A stretch of DNA of 15,697 bases. It comes from Planctomycetota bacterium (GTDB lineage: Bacteria > Planctomycetota > Phycisphaerae > FEN-1346). Below, piece by piece: positions 14,177-15,697 of this stretch. The notes under the pieces were generated by a model. The model did no database searches. It was not told the origin of the DNA and saw nothing but the letters and a program-made list of their open reading frames with translations. The stretch covers positions 1 through 15,697 of the forward strand of contig JAPLML010000527.1 in NCBI GenBank assembly GCA_026387055.1, in the 5' to 3' direction. How positions within the stretch are numbered: position 1 is the first letter of the stretch; every line of letters starts with the position of its first letter. Both the position numbers and the translations under genes were made by a program.

Positions 14177-14200
14177 TGTTTCTCGCCAGACGAGCGACAA
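14174..14200 (+). promoter_or_regulatory. Candidate sigma-28 promoter upstream of flgM
   Basis: TAATGTTT (14174-14181), 11 bases, then AGCGACAA (14193-14200). Compared with TAAAGTTT-N11-GCCGATAA this is 7 of 8 at -35, exact spacing, and 5 of 8 at -10. Transcription would begin near 14207, leaving about 29 nt before the flgM ATG. The -35 overlaps the TAA stop of the upstream lipoprotein. The weak -10 keeps this tentative. Confidence 0.45.
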
Positions 14201-14235
14201 TGAGTCTGGTAGGTTGAGCGCAGCGGAGGCGTACC

Positions 14236-14520
14236 ATGCACGTTGAGCCAGCAAGCGGCTATAAGCCCCCGGCGGTTCCAGACACCACCAAGGGGCTGGG
14301 CAAGGCTGACCCCCTCGCCCCCGATGCCGCCAGGGTAGCCGATAATACTCTCCCCTCTACGCAGGCCGAGGCTGCGGTATACGTCCGACTGGCCGCCAAG
14401 GTGCCCGAGATCAACCAGGACGCCGTTGCTGAGGCCCGGCGTCTGCTGGAATCGGGCGAGTTGGCCACCCCGGAAAGTATCCGTCGTGCGGCCGAGAGGA
14501 TTCTGAGAGACGGAATCTAG
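14236..14520 (+). CDS. flgM: Anti-sigma-28 factor FlgM
   Basis: FlgM binds FliA and is exported when the hook is complete, releasing late transcription. The protein is 94 aa, the usual size. The first 40 residues are disordered, as in the family. The C-terminal half (about 45-94), AAVYVRLAAKVPEINQDAVA then EARRLLESGELATPESIRRA and AERILRDGI, follows the FlgM sigma-binding helices: the KVxxI...V...R..I..G.......I...A..LL pattern. GGAGG at 14225-14229 sits 6 nt before the ATG. The call rests on this pattern, length and place next to fliA and flagellin. The gene has its own candidate sigma-28 promoter and a terminator 20 nt after its stop. Confidence 0.82.
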   Translation: MHVEPASGYKPPAVPDTTKGLGKADPLAPDAARVADNTLPSTQAEAAVYVRLAAKVPEINQDAVAEARRLLESGELATPESIRRAAERILRDGI

Positions 14521-14539
14521 GGTCTTCCATCCCAGCGCG

Positions 14540-14572
14540 GGCCACCCCATGACTTGTGGGGTGGCCTTTTTT
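14540..14572 (+). terminator. Rho-independent terminator after flgM
   Basis: GGCCACCCCA (14540-14549) pairs perfectly with TGGGGTGGCC (14557-14566) across a 7-nt loop, and six T residues follow directly (14567-14572). It begins 20 nt after the flgM stop and should end transcripts arriving from upstream. Confidence 0.93.
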
Positions 14573-14645
14573 ATGCCCATCATATAGGGTACGTGAAAAG
14601 GGGCCTGTCCCATTTTCCTGGTAGTGCCATTGTCCACATAACACT

Positions 14646-14723
14646 TGTGGCACGGCCGGCTTGTCCGGCCGTGGCAGAGGGCCGGCCACATTCCCCACGG
14701 CCGGACAAGCCGGCCGTGCCACA
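14646..14723. repeat. Perfect 29-bp inverted repeat, double hairpin
   Basis: Positions 14646-14674 and 14695-14723 are exact reverse complements over 29 bp, separated by 20 nt. Each arm is itself a hairpin: CACGGCCGG and CCGGCCGTG around a 5-nt loop. The cruciform-prone design matches the other nested palindromes here, and the CACGGC...GCCGTG core is shared with the hairpin at 12288-12309. No reading frame of interest lies inside. It sits in the 530-nt gap between flgM and the flagellin gene, after the terminator and before the flagellin promoter. Confidence 0.88.
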
Positions 14724-14880
14724 CCTGCCGGGATACGCTCAACACGCCCTGGGCGGGCCTCGCGGTTGGCATTACTTCCCACAGCACAATCGGCAGCGCA
14801 CCGCCTTTTCCTCATGGCTACTGCCCTGCGTGTTAATATGGTGAGTCTGGGCAATCTGGAGATTTTTTTCAGGAAAGCGT

Positions 14881-14908
14881 TTAAGTTCTTGGCACCATCA
14901 ATCGATAA
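14881..14908 (+). promoter_or_regulatory. Sigma-28 promoter of the flagellin gene
   Basis: TTAAGTTC (14881-14888), 12 bases, then ATCGATAA (14901-14908) fits the FliA consensus TAAAGTTT-N11-GCCGATAA: six of eight in each box, including the critical CGATAA, with spacing one base longer than ideal. It predicts a start near 14915 and a leader of about 136 nt. Flagellin genes are classic FliA targets, and fliA is in this window. Confidence 0.75.
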
Positions 14909-14919
14909 TGAATCCTACA

Positions 14920-14940
14920 GCGGAACCGCTCACGTTCCGC
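14920..14940 (+). promoter_or_regulatory. Hairpin at the 5' end of the flagellin mRNA leader
   Basis: GCGGAAC (14920-14926) and GTTCCGC (14934-14940) form a 7-bp stem with a 7-nt loop just downstream of the predicted transcription start. Such a 5' hairpin could stabilise an abundant mRNA. GGA triplets at 14922-14924 and in the flagellin ribosome-binding site would also suit a CsrA-type regulator, but no evidence for that is visible here. Confidence 0.45.
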
Positions 14941-15050
14941 AGGTGGAACCATGAAACTCATAAACCATCGGGCCCAGCCGACGACAGACCACGGGTGGTG
15001 CGGGCGCTGGGGCTCGCACACGGCCAGAGATTCCTTAAGGAGAGTGAAGC

Positions 15051-15697
15051 ATGCTTGCGATTAAGAACAACATCATTGCGGACAATGCACAGCGCCTGTT
15101 GGGTGTAAACTACGACGCCCTGGGCAAGTCGGTCCAGCGGTTGTCGTCGGGGCTCCGCATCAACAGCGCCGCGGACGATGCGGCTGGCTTGGCCGTCCGC
15201 GAGCTGCTGCGGGCGGACGTCCGCGTTCTGAGGCAGGCCGCCCGGAACGCCCAGGATGCGATCAGCATGATTCAGACCGGCGAGCAGGCCCTCCAGGTCG
15301 TCGATAACCTGCTCATCCGCATGAAGGAGCTGGCCGAGCAGGCCGCGACCGGCTCGTACACGACGACCCAGCGGGCCACGATGAACGATGAGTTCGGCCG
15401 CATGCGCGACGAGATCACCCGTATCGCCACGTCGACCACGTTCAACGGCGTGGAGATGCTCAACAGCGCCAGCGGCTCCCTGAGCATCCACATCGGCACG
15501 GGCAACGTGGCCAACGTCGACAAGGTCACTGTCACCCTGGCGGATACCACGGCCACCGGGCTCGGCGTCAACACGCTCGACATCTCGACGCAGAGCGCCG
15601 CCGCCAGCGCCCTGGCGACCGTGAGCACCGCGATCCAGACCAAGGACGACGCCCGCGCCCTGTTCGGTTCCATGATCAACCGGTTCGAGGCCACGGT
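15051..15697 (+). CDS. fliC: Flagellin, 3'-truncated by the window edge
   Basis: Flagellin is the filament subunit, exported through the gate encoded upstream. AAGGAG at 15037-15042 lies 8 nt before the ATG at 15051. The 215 visible codons contain the D0/D1 N-terminal signature: LSSGLRINSAADDAAGLAV (31-49), LRQAARNAQDAISMIQTGEQ (60-79), ALQVVDNLLIRMKELAEQAA and STTFNGVEMLNSA (128-140). A short beta region (about 143-180) follows. By about residue 195 the sequence DARALFGSMINRFEAT already looks like the C-terminal D1 helix (normally LGAxQNRFE). The variable D2/D3 domains are therefore almost absent, and the full protein should be only about 270-290 aa. The gene stops at the window edge without a stop codon. 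Confidence 0.95.
   Translation, partial: MLAIKNNIIADNAQRLLGVNYDALGKSVQRLSSGLRINSAADDAAGLAVRELLRADVRVLRQAARNAQDAISMIQTGEQALQVVDNLLIRMKELAEQAATGSYTTTQRATMNDEFGRMRDEITRIATSTTFNGVEMLNSASGSLSIHIGTGNVANVDKVTVTLADTTATGLGVNTLDISTQSAAASALATVSTAIQTKDDARALFGSMINRFEAT

Larger units (their letters stand above)
14573..15050. other. Gene-free stretch between flgM terminator and flagellin
   Basis: Besides the inverted repeat (14646-14723), the sigma-28 promoter and the leader hairpin, I see no convincing gene. GGGGCCTGTCCCATTTT at 14600-14616 resembles the GGGACAGGC-type short repeats often found near REP-associated transposase genes; it may be a remnant. A 37-codon frame (ATG at 14951, stop at 15062-15064) overlaps the flagellin start but has unconvincing composition. 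Confidence 0.5.

Noticed and set aside
12256..14723. CRISPR array or insertion sequence among the repeats
   Set aside because: The repeats are inverted and irregularly spaced, not direct repeats with spacers, and no transposase or cas gene is visible.
14554..14844. A 96-codon + strand frame across the 29-bp inverted repeat
   Set aside because: It is made mainly of the palindromic repeat, begins in the flgM terminator and lacks a ribosome-binding site.

Overview
This window is a flagellar and motility gene cluster on a single coding strand (+) of a GC-rich, two-membrane bacterium. GC looks like roughly two thirds by eye. Two genes carry lipobox signal peptides. Promoter-like sites for both sigma-54 and sigma-28 are visible. 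Gene order (motA, two motB-like genes, fliL-fliM-fliN, then fliO-P-Q-R-flhB-flhA, fliA) and nested palindromic repeats between genes suggest a planctomycete or related PVC-type genome, probably an environmental one. That assignment is inference: no rRNA or taxonomic marker is present.

Layout. (1) 2-4710: the 3' end of a MotE/FliJ-like coiled-coil gene, then stator genes motA and two tandem motB-like genes, then fliL, fliM and fliN. Genes are coupled by 1-13 nt gaps or ATGA overlaps. (2) 4711-5068: a gap with a 144-bp inverted-repeat element and a good sigma-54 (-24/-12) promoter match pointing into fliO. (3) 5069-12258: fliO-fliP-fliQ-fliR-flhB-flhA (the flagellar type III export gate), a small two-helix membrane protein, fliA (sigma-28), and an 83-aa low-complexity protein coupled to fliA by ATGA. 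(4) 12256-14176: an accessory stretch with a 78-aa Cys-rich protein and two predicted lipoproteins, interleaved with copies of a palindromic repeat. (5) 14174-14572: flgM (anti-sigma-28) behind a candidate sigma-28 promoter and ahead of a strong intrinsic terminator. (6) 14573-15697: a non-coding stretch with a perfect 29-bp inverted repeat and a sigma-28 promoter, then the 5' part of a flagellin gene that runs off the window.

Working model: sigma-54 transcribes the export-gate operon, which carries fliA at its distal end. FliA then transcribes flgM and flagellin. FlgM holds FliA until it is exported through the gate built from FliPQR-FlhB-FlhA. MotA with MotB-like subunits and FliL form the stator; FliM and FliN form the switch/C-ring.

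The least ordinary signals are the family of nested palindromes (one copy overlaps a lipoprotein start, and three neighbouring genes end on the repeat's terminal TAG), the two divergent MotB-like proteins behind one MotA, a FliM without the usual N-terminal CheY-binding peptide, and the small unrecognised proteins around fliA.
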